From assembly GCA_026992595.1 (NCBI GenBank), contig JALWZW010000029.1, forward strand, positions 625-6,576: a stretch of 5,952 nucleotides of DNA. Reading direction: 5' to 3'. Below the pieces are notes generated by a model. That model was not told where the DNA came from and did not search any database. It saw only the letters and a program-made list of their open reading frames with translations. The position numbers and the translations under genes were made by a program. The DNA is from Microcaldota archaeon (GTDB taxonomy: Archaea; Micrarchaeota; Micrarchaeia; Anstonellales; Bilamarchaeaceae). This document shows, in pieces, positions 1 to 4,765 of the stretch; position 1 is the stretch's first letter; each line of letters opens with the position of its first letter.

Positions 1-474
1 GTGCTGGCCGGCTCTGTGAAAGGAATAACAGAACTGGTCACAAAATCAGGGTTGGTTAATGTAGATTTTGCAGATTTGAAAACAATACTGAGCGATGGAG
101 GTTTTGCGGTAATTGGGTTGGGGGAAGCGCCAAAGGATGCGAAAAGAGAGGAGAGGGCAAGGATGGCGGTGGAAAATGCGCTCAACTCCCCGCTTCTTGA
201 CGCAGACATAAGCGGCGCTACCAAAGCGCTTATAAATGTGATAGGCGGGGAGGATATGTCGCTTAAAGAAGCAGAATTTGTGGTGGCAGAGACCGCAAAG
301 AGGATACATCCCAACGCCCACATTATATGGGGAGCAAGGGTTGAAGAAAACCTGGCCCGCGCCTCTATGAAAGCGTTGGTGGTGTTAGCAGGAGTGAAAT
401 TTGAGAGGCCTAAAGAGTTTGAAAGCGAAGGGCAGGCAGAGGAGCAGAAGATGGATTTAGATTTCGTCGGGTGA
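1..474 (+). CDS. ftsZ: Cell-division GTPase FtsZ, C-terminal part (5' end outside window)
   Basis: FtsZ is the tubulin-like GTPase that polymerises into the division ring at mid-cell. The 157 visible codons begin with GTG, but this is an internal valine, not a start. The first residues (VLAGSVKGITELVT, then GLVNVDFADLKTIL) match the FtsZ stretch joining the GTPase domain to the C-terminal domain, so the nucleotide-binding half lies left of the window. Residues 31-133 form the rest of the C-terminal domain, including the GLGEA segment, the ALNSPLL helix, and the INVIGGEDMSLKEAE and IIWGARVEE segments. Residues 134-150 are a short charged linker. The chain ends in MDLDFVG, which resembles the short hydrophobic tail that archaeal FtsZ uses to contact partners such as SepF; that role is inferred. 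secE follows 4 nt after the stop, indicating one operon. Whether this is FtsZ1 or FtsZ2 cannot be decided from the fragment. Confidence 0.95.
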   Translation: MLAGSVKGITELVTKSGLVNVDFADLKTILSDGGFAVIGLGEAPKDAKREERARMAVENALNSPLLDADISGATKALINVIGGEDMSLKEAEFVVAETAKRIHPNAHIIWGARVEENLARASMKALVVLAGVKFERPKEFESEGQAEEQKMDLDFVG

Positions 475-478
475 AAGG

Positions 479-640
479 ATGGAGATGGGAGAATTTTATA
501 AAAGAGCGATAAGGATTCTTTACATTTCGCGCAAACCTACAAAAGAGGAGTATTTAAAGGTTGCAAAAATAACTGCTTTAGGGATGATAGCATTAGGAGT
601 GGTAGGTTTTATAATATCTTTAGTTTTTTCCTTAATATAG
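479..640 (+). CDS. secE: Preprotein translocase subunit SecE (Sec61-gamma/Sss1 type)
   Basis: This 53-residue protein is the small single-span subunit that clamps the SecY channel in the cytoplasmic membrane. The N-terminal amphipathic helix (residues about 4-17, FYKRAIRILYISRK) leads into the family signature RKPTKEEYLKVAKITALG at residues 18-35. One hydrophobic membrane segment follows at about 33-53 and ends the protein. Length and layout fit archaeal SecE (about 55-65 residues). I chose ATG 479 because GGTGA at 470-474, overlapping the ftsZ stop, sits 4 nt upstream. A second ATG at 485 would shorten the protein by two residues and cannot be excluded. It sits between ftsZ and spt5, a common archaeal order, and is presumably co-transcribed with both. 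Confidence 0.93.
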   Translation: MEMGEFYKRAIRILYISRKPTKEEYLKVAKITALGMIALGVVGFIISLVFSLI

Positions 641-663
641 GGCCAAAGTAATAAGGTGAGGGT

Positions 664-1116
664 ATGATATATACAGTAAGAGTAACGGCAGGGCAGGAGA
701 AGATAACTTCTGAAATCTTAAGGAAAAAAAGCAAAGCGGATAAACTTAACATCTATTCCATCCTTCATGTGGATAATGTAAAGGGATATATTTTTGTGGA
801 AGCGGCAGATGAGCACGAGGTGGGGAAGTTAATAAACAAAGTAAGGCATGTAAAAGGAATGCTGCCCAAGCCGGTGAGTGTAGAGGAGATAGAGAAACTC
901 TTGAAAGCAGAGAAGCAACCTGCCTTAATGATAGAGAGGGGCGATTTAGTAGAGATGACCTCAGGGCCTTTTAAAGGCGAGAGGGCGAAGGTGATAAAAA
1001 TAGATGAAGCAAAAGATGAGATCACCGTGGAATTAATAGAGGTGGCGGTGCCCATCCCTGTAACTGTAAAAAGCAAGATGGTAAAACTGTTTAAAAAAGC
1101 AGGCGAGGAAGAGTAA
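664..1116 (+). CDS. spt5: Transcription elongation factor Spt5 (archaeal NusG homologue)
   Basis: Spt5, with Spt4, binds the RNA polymerase clamp and closes it over the DNA, raising processivity. Residues 1-82 form the NGN domain: MIYTVRVTAGQE at the start, the strand pair IYSILHVDNVKGYIFVEA at 30-47, and VRHVKGMLPKPVSVEEIEKLL at 60-80. Residues 90-146 form one KOW domain with the typical RGDLVEMTSGPFKGERAKV loop (92-110), ending VTVKSKMVKLF. The 150-residue length and single KOW are normal for archaeal Spt5. GGTGA at 655-659 lies 4 nt before ATG 664 and supports this start. The gene lies 23 nt after secE, and the channel gene starts 1 nt after its stop, so all are probably one transcript. 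All five arginines I checked use AGA or AGG. Confidence 0.95.
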   Translation: MIYTVRVTAGQEKITSEILRKKSKADKLNIYSILHVDNVKGYIFVEAADEHEVGKLINKVRHVKGMLPKPVSVEEIEKLLKAEKQPALMIERGDLVEMTSGPFKGERAKVIKIDEAKDEITVELIEVAVPIPVTVKSKMVKLFKKAGEEE

Positions 1117-1117
1117 G

Positions 1118-2146
1118 ATGGCTCTTATAGAGCCCTTTTTACAGTCGCCCAATGAATGGGTGGTTGCAGGAGGCATATTTATAGCAACCATAACCCTTCT
1201 CTATCTCTTTAAATACATCATCCTTAAAAAGCTGGAAAAGGCGGTTAAAAAGACAAAGACCACCTTAGACGATTATTTAATAAACATCATCTCCAAGATC
1301 GGGTGGCCCTTCTATTTAGTGCTTGCGCTCCACATAACGCTTGCAGTAAGCAACATAGAGATAGAGTTAATTAATCTCTCTGAAATAATATATTATGCGC
1401 TTATCATAATAAGCGGCTACTACGGTATAAAAATCCTTAACAGCACCATTGAATATATTACAGCGCAAATAAGCGCGGAAAGAGAAGCAGTAGGAATGAC
1501 AAAAACGCTGCTGCAGATAGGCGTTTGGGTGGTTATAGCGCTGGTGGTTTTGGCAAATCTGGGCTATGACACTTCCGCGCTTATAACAGGATTAGGGATA
1601 GGAGGTATTGCAGTGGCGCTCGCTGTTCAAACCATCCTCTCAGACATATTCGCATACATCTCCATTCAATTTGACAAGCCCTTTAAAGTAGGTGATTTTA
1701 TAGTGGTAGGAAGCGATATGGGGACGGTGGAAAAAATAGGCATAAAATCCACGCGTATAAGAAGTGTGCAAGGACAGGAGTTGATAATATCCAATAAAGA
1801 CCTTACTAACAGCAGGATAAACAACTATGGCCGCATGAATAAGCGCAGGGTGTTTTTCAACATTTTGGTGGACGGCAAGACAGAGGTTAAAAAACTTAAA
1901 AAAATACCCCAAATAATAAAAAAGATAATAGAAAGTATACCGGAAACAGAATTTGAAAGAGCGCACCTTATAAGGTTTGCAGAGTACGGAATACTGTATG
2001 AGATAGTTTATTATATGCTAACCCCCGATTATATAAAATATTTGGACACACAGCAACAGATAAATTTAAAAATTAAAGAAGCATTTGAAAAAGAAGGGAT
2101 AACCATTCCCGTACCGACCCAAAGAGTGTATGTAAAGCGATCGTAG
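1118..2146 (+). CDS. MscS-family small-conductance mechanosensitive channel
   Basis: MscS channels open under membrane tension and release solutes during osmotic downshock. This 342-residue protein has hydrophobic segments at about 14-36, 61-79, 88-107 and 132-153. A glycine/alanine-rich pore helix follows at about 156-183 (GLGIGGIAVALAVQTILSDI), the hallmark of the family. The beta domain begins with FDKPFKVGDFIVV (185-197) and continues through GTVEKIGIKSTRIRS and IISNKDLTNSRINNYGR. The chain ends in an alpha/beta domain closed by IPVPTQRVYVKRS (330-342), the usual end of MscS proteins. Five apparent spans are more than the three of E. coli MscS but common in archaeal MscS-like proteins. 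ATG 1118 is 1 nt after the spt5 stop, with a weak GAGG at 1105-1108, which suggests translational coupling. The last residues and the TAG stop lie inside the tRNA-Gly gene (10-nt overlap). The ion selectivity is not readable from sequence. Confidence 0.93.
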   Translation: MALIEPFLQSPNEWVVAGGIFIATITLLYLFKYIILKKLEKAVKKTKTTLDDYLINIISKIGWPFYLVLALHITLAVSNIEIELINLSEIIYYALIIISGYYGIKILNSTIEYITAQISAEREAVGMTKTLLQIGVWVVIALVVLANLGYDTSALITGLGIGGIAVALAVQTILSDIFAYISIQFDKPFKVGDFIVVGSDMGTVEKIGIKSTRIRSVQGQELIISNKDLTNSRINNYGRMNKRRVFFNILVDGKTEVKKLKKIPQIIKKIIESIPETEFERAHLIRFAEYGILYEIVYYMLTPDYIKYLDTQQQINLKIKEAFEKEGITIPVPTQRVYVKRS

Positions 2147-2208
2147 TCTAGCGGTTAGGATGTGGGCTTCCCAAGCCCATGACCCGGGTTCAAATCCCGG
2201 CGATCGCA
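2137..2208 (+). tRNA. tRNA-Gly, anticodon CCC, no encoded CCA
   Basis: A full 72-nt cloverleaf can be drawn. The acceptor stem GCGATCG (2137-2143) pairs with CGATCGC (2201-2207), with discriminator A at 2208. T8 and A9 are at 2144-2145. The D stem GTCT (2146-2149) pairs with GGAT (2158-2161), including two G-U pairs, around the loop AGCGGTTA. The anticodon stem TGGGC (2163-2167) pairs with GCCCA (2175-2179), and the loop TTCCCAA places the anticodon CCC at 2170-2172, which reads GGG glycine codons. The variable loop is TGAC. The T stem CCGGG (2184-2188) pairs with CCCGG (2196-2200) around TTCAAAT. There is no intron. The sequence continues CT after the discriminator, so CCA must be added after transcription. 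Its first 10 nt are also the end of the MscS gene, and its last 19 nt are antisense to the end of dphB. Confidence 0.97.
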
Positions 2209-2909
2209 CTTAAATATTCCTCTTCTAAAGGATGGAGAGCAGCGGGGTAAATAAGGGTAAAAGGAGGCCTTCCTAAATCGCGCCCCATCAGCTCCCCCAC
2301 TTTCCCAAAAGCAATTTTTTCATCACTTTTGGCAACGCGCGAGAGCACCACCACCCTATCCTCAAAGCCATACCTGGCAAGAAGGGAAAGCGCGCTTTGT
2401 GCGTCCATTGGCTGAGGTTCTGTATCTAATAAAATAAGGGTGTGCATTCCATAAGTTAGATTCTTCTTAATAATTTCAAAGGGGGAAGAAGGGGCATAGT
2501 TAGGACGGGGATTTACCAGCGTGGTGGTCCTTCCAAATTTATAGATTTGCAGGCCACAACGGGCTGGCGCTACAGAATAGATAGTAGAGTTGTGGCACAC
2601 TTCATAAGAAATCCCCCTTTTTTTACATTCTAGTAAAAGGGAAATGTGGGTGGTGGCAACCAAAGGGTCGCCCTGCACCACAAGAGCCACTTTGCCTTTT
2701 TCCGCTTCCCTGATCAAAAAATCGCTCTCCACCTCTTCACGCGTTAATTCCTCAAAAGAGCGTTCCAGTGCCTTTTCCCATTCACGCACCTCTTCATCCT
2801 CAATAATGCCAGTATACCGCTCAAAATAGAGGCGGTCGCACTCCTTCAAAGCGTCCCACCCTTTTGTGGTAAAAACGCCTTCCAACCCGCTTCCCACTAA
2901 ATAAAGCAT
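2190..2909 (-). CDS. dphB: Diphthine synthase (Dph5/DphB)
   Basis: This enzyme uses S-adenosylmethionine to methylate the modified histidine of elongation factor 2 during diphthamide synthesis. It belongs to the tetrapyrrole (precorrin) methylase fold. Visible signatures are the N-terminal MLYLVGSGLEG strand-loop, DRLYFERYTGI (25-35), the SAM-pocket GDPLVATTH (80-88), HNSTIYSV (106-113), GLQIYKFGRTTT (119-130), PNYAPSSPFEIIKKNL (136-151) and GMHTLILLD (154-162). The end is GRPPFTLIYPAALHPLEEEYL (213-233). At 239 residues it is somewhat shorter than the roughly 250-290 I recall as usual, with the core intact. ATG 2909 is supported by GGTGA (complement of 2916-2920), 6 nt upstream. The start overlaps the DUF192 gene end by 13 nt, so translation is probably coupled. 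The last five residues (AIAGI) and the TGA stop are encoded antisense to the tRNA-Gly gene. Confidence 0.94.
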   Translation of the reverse strand: MLYLVGSGLEGVFTTKGWDALKECDRLYFERYTGIIEDEEVREWEKALERSFEELTREEVESDFLIREAEKGKVALVVQGDPLVATTHISLLLECKKRGISYEVCHNSTIYSVAPARCGLQIYKFGRTTTLVNPRPNYAPSSPFEIIKKNLTYGMHTLILLDTEPQPMDAQSALSLLARYGFEDRVVVLSRVAKSDEKIAFGKVGELMGRDLGRPPFTLIYPAALHPLEEEYLSAIAGI

Positions 2910-3214
2910 ACAGCATCACCCTCTTTAATAGGAAAATCTAACGCACATTCAACCGCAAAATCAATGGCTGCCTTGGGCTTTACCTGCTTAAAGCGGTTGT
3001 TAAGAATTTGCACCTCTTCCACGCGCCCCTTTCTCACAAAAGCAATCTTAACCTGAGGCCCTAAAAACCGCCAAAAGGCAGGCCTGCCGCTTAAGGGAAA
3101 GAGCAAAGGGCGCTTAATTCCAAAAACCACCGCGCCTGCGAGCCATTCCACAACATTTTCCAACAAAAGGGCGCGTTCCCTTCGTTTATTTATTATCAAA
3201 ACCACCTTTCTCAT
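2897..3214 (-). CDS. DUF192 (COG1430-like) family protein
   Basis: This 105-residue protein resembles the DUF192 family (PF02643), small beta-rich proteins of unknown function. The family pattern is an N-terminal Gly-Leu-Met-Phe-like stretch, a central aromatic segment before a Val-x-Phe strand, and a C-terminal GD turn. The counterparts here are WLAGAVVFGIKRPLLFPL (24-41), AFWRFLGPQVKIAFVRKGRVEEV (46-68), the AAIDFAVEC strand (82-90) and IKEGDAVCFI at the end. No signal peptide is visible. The frame stays open to an ATG at 3283, but I prefer ATG 3214 because GGTGG sits 6 nt upstream and the upstream residues do not resemble the family. This leaves a 29-nt overlap with orc1/cdc6 upstream and a 13-nt overlap with dphB downstream, typical of a tightly coupled operon. 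The family assignment is from memory of the motif pattern and is fairly, not fully, secure. Confidence 0.72.
   Translation of the reverse strand: MRKVVLIINKRRERALLLENVVEWLAGAVVFGIKRPLLFPLSGRPAFWRFLGPQVKIAFVRKGRVEEVQILNNRFKQVKPKAAIDFAVECALDFPIKEGDAVCFI
2916..2920 (-). promoter_or_regulatory. Ribosome binding site of dphB
   Basis: The reverse strand reads GGTGA 6 nt before the dphB ATG at 2909. It lies inside the 3' end of the DUF192 reading frame, so dphB translation probably depends on ribosomes arriving on the shared mRNA. It supports the chosen dphB start. Confidence 0.7.
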
Positions 3215-4244
3215 AACCGGCCACCAAAAAATAGGTTTTAGGTTTAATTCTTTTGGTGCTTTTTTCCTCTCTGCTTTTAACAACCCCTTTTTCTTCTAAT
3301 AAAGCAAGGTAGTTGCGTATTTGGCGCTTGGTGAGTTTCTTAAATTGGGAAAAGGCAGTATATATGGCATGGGTGGATTGAGGGCCAGATTGGAGAAGAG
3401 AGACAATAAAGCGCTCCTCTTCGCTTAAAAATACATCAAAATAAGTTGGCGCGCTGTCTTCCAAATCCTGAATCTCTATCTTTGCTTTCCCTCGCTCCTC
3501 CGCCTTTTTGGCAGCAGCCCTCAACCGCTCAATACAATCGCGGGCTGAAGTGCCGTAGCGCGCAATCTTTCTCAGCAACTGCTCTGAAAAGGAGCCCTTT
3601 CTCAACGCCAAATAAGCGCGCTGCCTAAGAATTTCAAAGCGCTGTTCCTCGTTGTAGGGAGCAAAAGGAACTTCATAGGGGGAAAGCATAGAGCGAATAC
3701 GCGCATCTAAAGAGGCGAGCCACTCTCTGCTCTGAGCCACCGTTACCAGCAAAAAGTGAGAACTGCTCTCATTAGCTTTTAAAAGCAGGGCAATTAGGGA
3801 GTGCTGTTTCAAACCCTCCACATCATCCAAAAAAACCACAACGCGCTTTTTTTCATGTTTTATGAAATGTAAAAGGCGCGAGAACATCTCATCCACAGCC
3901 AAACCGCGCCGCGGGAGAGGGAGTTTAAGCGATTCCACAATCTTATTGAGCACGGCCATCGCAGTATAGTTCTCCCAACAGTTAACATAAGCGCAAACCA
4001 CACCAAAAAGGCGCGAGGCCTGAAGGGAAAGATATTTTATAGAGGTGGTTTTCCCGCATCCAGAAGGGCCAAAAACATAGACATGCCTCCCCCCCTTTCC
4101 CCTTAAAAAAGGCCTAATAGATGCAGCAATGGCCTCCATTTCCCTATCTCTAAAAAGCACCTCATCAGGAAGGTAAGAGGGAAGAAGATATTTTTCATCT
4201 TCAATTATAACGCTTTCCTCTTCCTCTCTGAAAAAATCGCGCAT
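3186..4244 (-). CDS. cdc6: Orc1/Cdc6-type replication initiator, divergent ATPase motifs
   Basis: Archaeal Orc1/Cdc6 proteins bind origin DNA and help load the MCM helicase. In this 352-residue protein, LPDEVLFRDREMEAIAASIRP (25-45) matches the usual entry to the AAA+ domain. Walker A is GPSGCGKT (59-66). The Walker B region is VVVFLDDVE (135-143), where the family normally has D-E-x-D. The sensor-1 region FLLVTVAQS (164-172) has Gln171 where Asn is expected. LDARIRSML (179-187) and FAPYNEEQRFEILRQRA (194-210) follow the family closely. Sensor-2 Arg is retained in GTSARDCIERLRAA (231-244). A winged-helix domain spans about 275-345 (HAIYTAFSQ, KRQIRNYLALLEEKGVV), normally the origin-DNA contact. 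The length is slightly below the usual roughly 370-420. No ribosome binding site is seen before ATG 4244, and a TATA-like box 25-26 nt upstream suggests a leaderless mRNA. It heads an apparent operon with DUF192 and dphB. Arginine codons include many CGC, unlike spt5. Confidence 0.9.
   Translation of the reverse strand: MRDFFREEEESVIIEDEKYLLPSYLPDEVLFRDREMEAIAASIRPFLRGKGGRHVYVFGPSGCGKTTSIKYLSLQASRLFGVVCAYVNCWENYTAMAVLNKIVESLKLPLPRRGLAVDEMFSRLLHFIKHEKKRVVVFLDDVEGLKQHSLIALLLKANESSSHFLLVTVAQSREWLASLDARIRSMLSPYEVPFAPYNEEQRFEILRQRAYLALRKGSFSEQLLRKIARYGTSARDCIERLRAAAKKAEERGKAKIEIQDLEDSAPTYFDVFLSEEERFIVSLLQSGPQSTHAIYTAFSQFKKLTKRQIRNYLALLEEKGVVKSREEKSTKRIKPKTYFLVAGYEKGGFDNK
3221..3225 (-). promoter_or_regulatory. 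Ribosome binding site deciding the DUF192 start
   Basis: The reverse strand reads GGTGG, followed by 6 nt (CCGGTT) and then ATG at 3214. This is the reason for choosing 3214 over the upstream in-frame ATG at 3283. It lies within the orc1/cdc6 coding region, near its end. Confidence 0.6.
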
Positions 4245-4264
4245 ATAATAAAATGAACAAAAAG

Positions 4265-4274
4265 ATTATTTATT
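4265..4274 (-). promoter_or_regulatory. TATA-like promoter element for orc1/cdc6
   Basis: The reverse strand reads AATAAATAAT, centred about 25-26 nt upstream of the A of the cdc6 ATG at 4244. This is the spacing at which an archaeal TATA box would start a leaderless transcript at the start codon. The absence of a GGTGA-like site before the ATG agrees. Upstream of it the sequence becomes GC-richer (around 4281-4290). Confidence 0.5.
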
Positions 4275-4292
4275 GTTGCAGAGCGGCTTCTA

Positions 4293-4311
4293 AAACATTA
4301 AACATAAACCT
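4293..4311 (+). repeat. Short direct repeats (AAACAT, AAACAT, AAACCT)
   Basis: AAACAT occurs at 4293-4298 and 4300-4305, followed by AAACCT at 4306-4311. The units are spaced 7 and 6 nt apart, which is not a regular helical phasing. They lie between the two divergent promoters and could be protein-binding units or chance in AT-rich DNA. Confidence 0.3.
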
Positions 4312-4316
4312 TTCCC

Positions 4317-4333
4317 AAAAACCACAAGTTTTT
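4317..4333. repeat. 6-bp inverted repeat overlapping the promoter of the gene at 4360
   Basis: AAAAAC (4317-4322) and GTTTTT (4328-4333) are perfect reverse complements around the 5-nt spacer CACAA. The right arm is the first part of the TATA-like box. A dimeric repressor site is conceivable, but short A/T-rich palindromes arise often by chance. Confidence 0.3.
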
Positions 4334-4336
4334 AAA
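4329..4336 (+). promoter_or_regulatory. TATA-like promoter element for the gene at 4360
   Basis: TTTTTAAA is centred about 27 nt before the ATG at 4360, and the purine-rich ACAAG just before it could serve as the TFB-recognition element. With no ribosome binding site upstream of 4360, this suggests a leaderless transcript. Confidence 0.5.
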
Positions 4337-4359
4337 GAATACCATAGAAATAGATATGT

Positions 4360-4728
4360 ATGACCGTTAGAAGAATAAGAGATAAAGGAGAGATTAGAGG
4401 AACAACCATAAGAGATGCATTAAGGAGAGTGGTGGAGATTGTGGATAGAGAAGATAGAGAGGCGTATTTTAATAGAGGGGTTGCAGCATTGGAATTGGCG
4501 ATAGATAAACCTAATGAGAGAGAAATGGAGATGATGAGAAAGGCGCTTAGAGAGAGATTGGAGCAATGCGATGTAAAAAGGATGGCGTTGATATTTTACC
4601 ATCATGGCGGCAAAGAAGATTTAGAAGTGTTGGAAGAGATTAGAAGCAAAGTAAGCGAGGGAGAAAGAAGAATGGTTGATGAGGCGATTGAAGCGATAAG
4701 GGCAAGGGTGAATTTAAGAAAGGCCTAA
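4360..4728 (+). CDS. Uncharacterised arginine-rich helical protein (122 aa)
   Basis: I do not recognise this family. The 122-residue protein is strongly charged and looks almost wholly alpha-helical: heptad-like runs at about 15-31 (TIRDALRRVVEIVDRED), 39-50, 52-70 (NEREMEMMRKALRERLEQ) and 86-119 are separated by short breaks, one at HHGGKED (80-86). This could be a small helical bundle or HEAT-like hairpins, which is inference. There are no membrane segments, and one cysteine (Cys70). It has 21 arginines (17%), all coded AGA or AGG. ATG 4360 is chosen because a TATA-like box lies about 27 nt upstream, as for leaderless genes. An out-of-frame ATG at 4356 reaches a stop after four codons. It is divergent from orc1/cdc6 and 37 nt upstream of aRF1, with a T-rich terminator-like stretch between, so it may be monocistronic. 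Confidence 0.75.
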   Translation: MTVRRIRDKGEIRGTTIRDALRRVVEIVDREDREAYFNRGVAALELAIDKPNEREMEMMRKALRERLEQCDVKRMALIFYHHGGKEDLEVLEEIRSKVSEGERRMVDEAIEAIRARVNLRKA

Positions 4729-4734
4729 CATAAG

Positions 4735-4750
4735 TTTTTTTATTTTTATA
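4735..4750 (+). terminator. T-rich terminator-like stretch after the gene at 4360
   Basis: Seven T (4735-4741), A, then five T (4743-4747) follow 6 nt after the stop codon at 4726-4728. Archaeal RNA polymerase terminates at such T-runs on the non-template strand without needing a hairpin, and no strong hairpin is seen here. The same bases lie about 16-31 nt before the aRF1 ATG, so they could also serve as its TATA-like promoter element. Confidence 0.5.
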
Positions 4751-4752
4751 TT

Positions 4753-4757
4753 GAGGT
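4753..4757 (+). promoter_or_regulatory. Ribosome binding site of aRF1
   Basis: GAGGT lies 8 nt before ATG 4766. It is complementary to the archaeal 16S rRNA 3' end and supports this start, unlike the leaderless-looking gene upstream. Confidence 0.5.
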
Positions 4758-4765
4758 TTAAATAG

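Larger units (their letters stand above)
4245..4359. other. AT-rich divergent intergenic region beside orc1/cdc6
   Basis: These 115 nt separate the divergently read orc1/cdc6 and the gene at 4360. By count only 30 of 115 bases are G or C (about 26%). It holds two opposite TATA-like boxes, a 6-bp inverted repeat at 4317-4333 and short AAACAT-type direct repeats at 4293-4311. Archaeal origins often lie next to orc1/cdc6, so this is a possible origin position, but I see no recognisable origin recognition box here. Confidence 0.5.

Noticed and set aside
1..3. GTG at the window start as the start codon of ftsZ
   Set aside because: The residues that follow are internal FtsZ sequence between the GTPase and C-terminal domains, so the frame must continue to the left.
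765..1076. 103-codon open frame antisense to spt5
   Set aside because: It lies wholly inside Spt5 coding sequence, is low-complexity, and has no start signal.
1640..1966. 108-codon open frame antisense to the channel gene
   Set aside because: It is rich in Phe/Tyr as expected from the complement of AAA/ATA codons, and resembles no family.
2061..2077. AT-rich stretch in the channel gene as a separate tRNA-Gly promoter
   Set aside because: TTTAAAAAT lies about 64-72 nt before the tRNA, farther than the usual box-to-start distance. It would imply a roughly 40-nt leader and could simply reflect Lys/Asn/Ile codons.
3215..3283. N-terminal extension of the DUF192 protein from an ATG at 3283
   Set aside because: It would overlap orc1/cdc6 by about 98 nt, the 23 extra residues do not resemble the family, and a GGTGG site lies 6 nt before the internal ATG at 3214.
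4276..4330. Canonical archaeal origin recognition box
   Set aside because: No inverted pair with the usual core and G-run is present; only short AT-rich repeats are seen.
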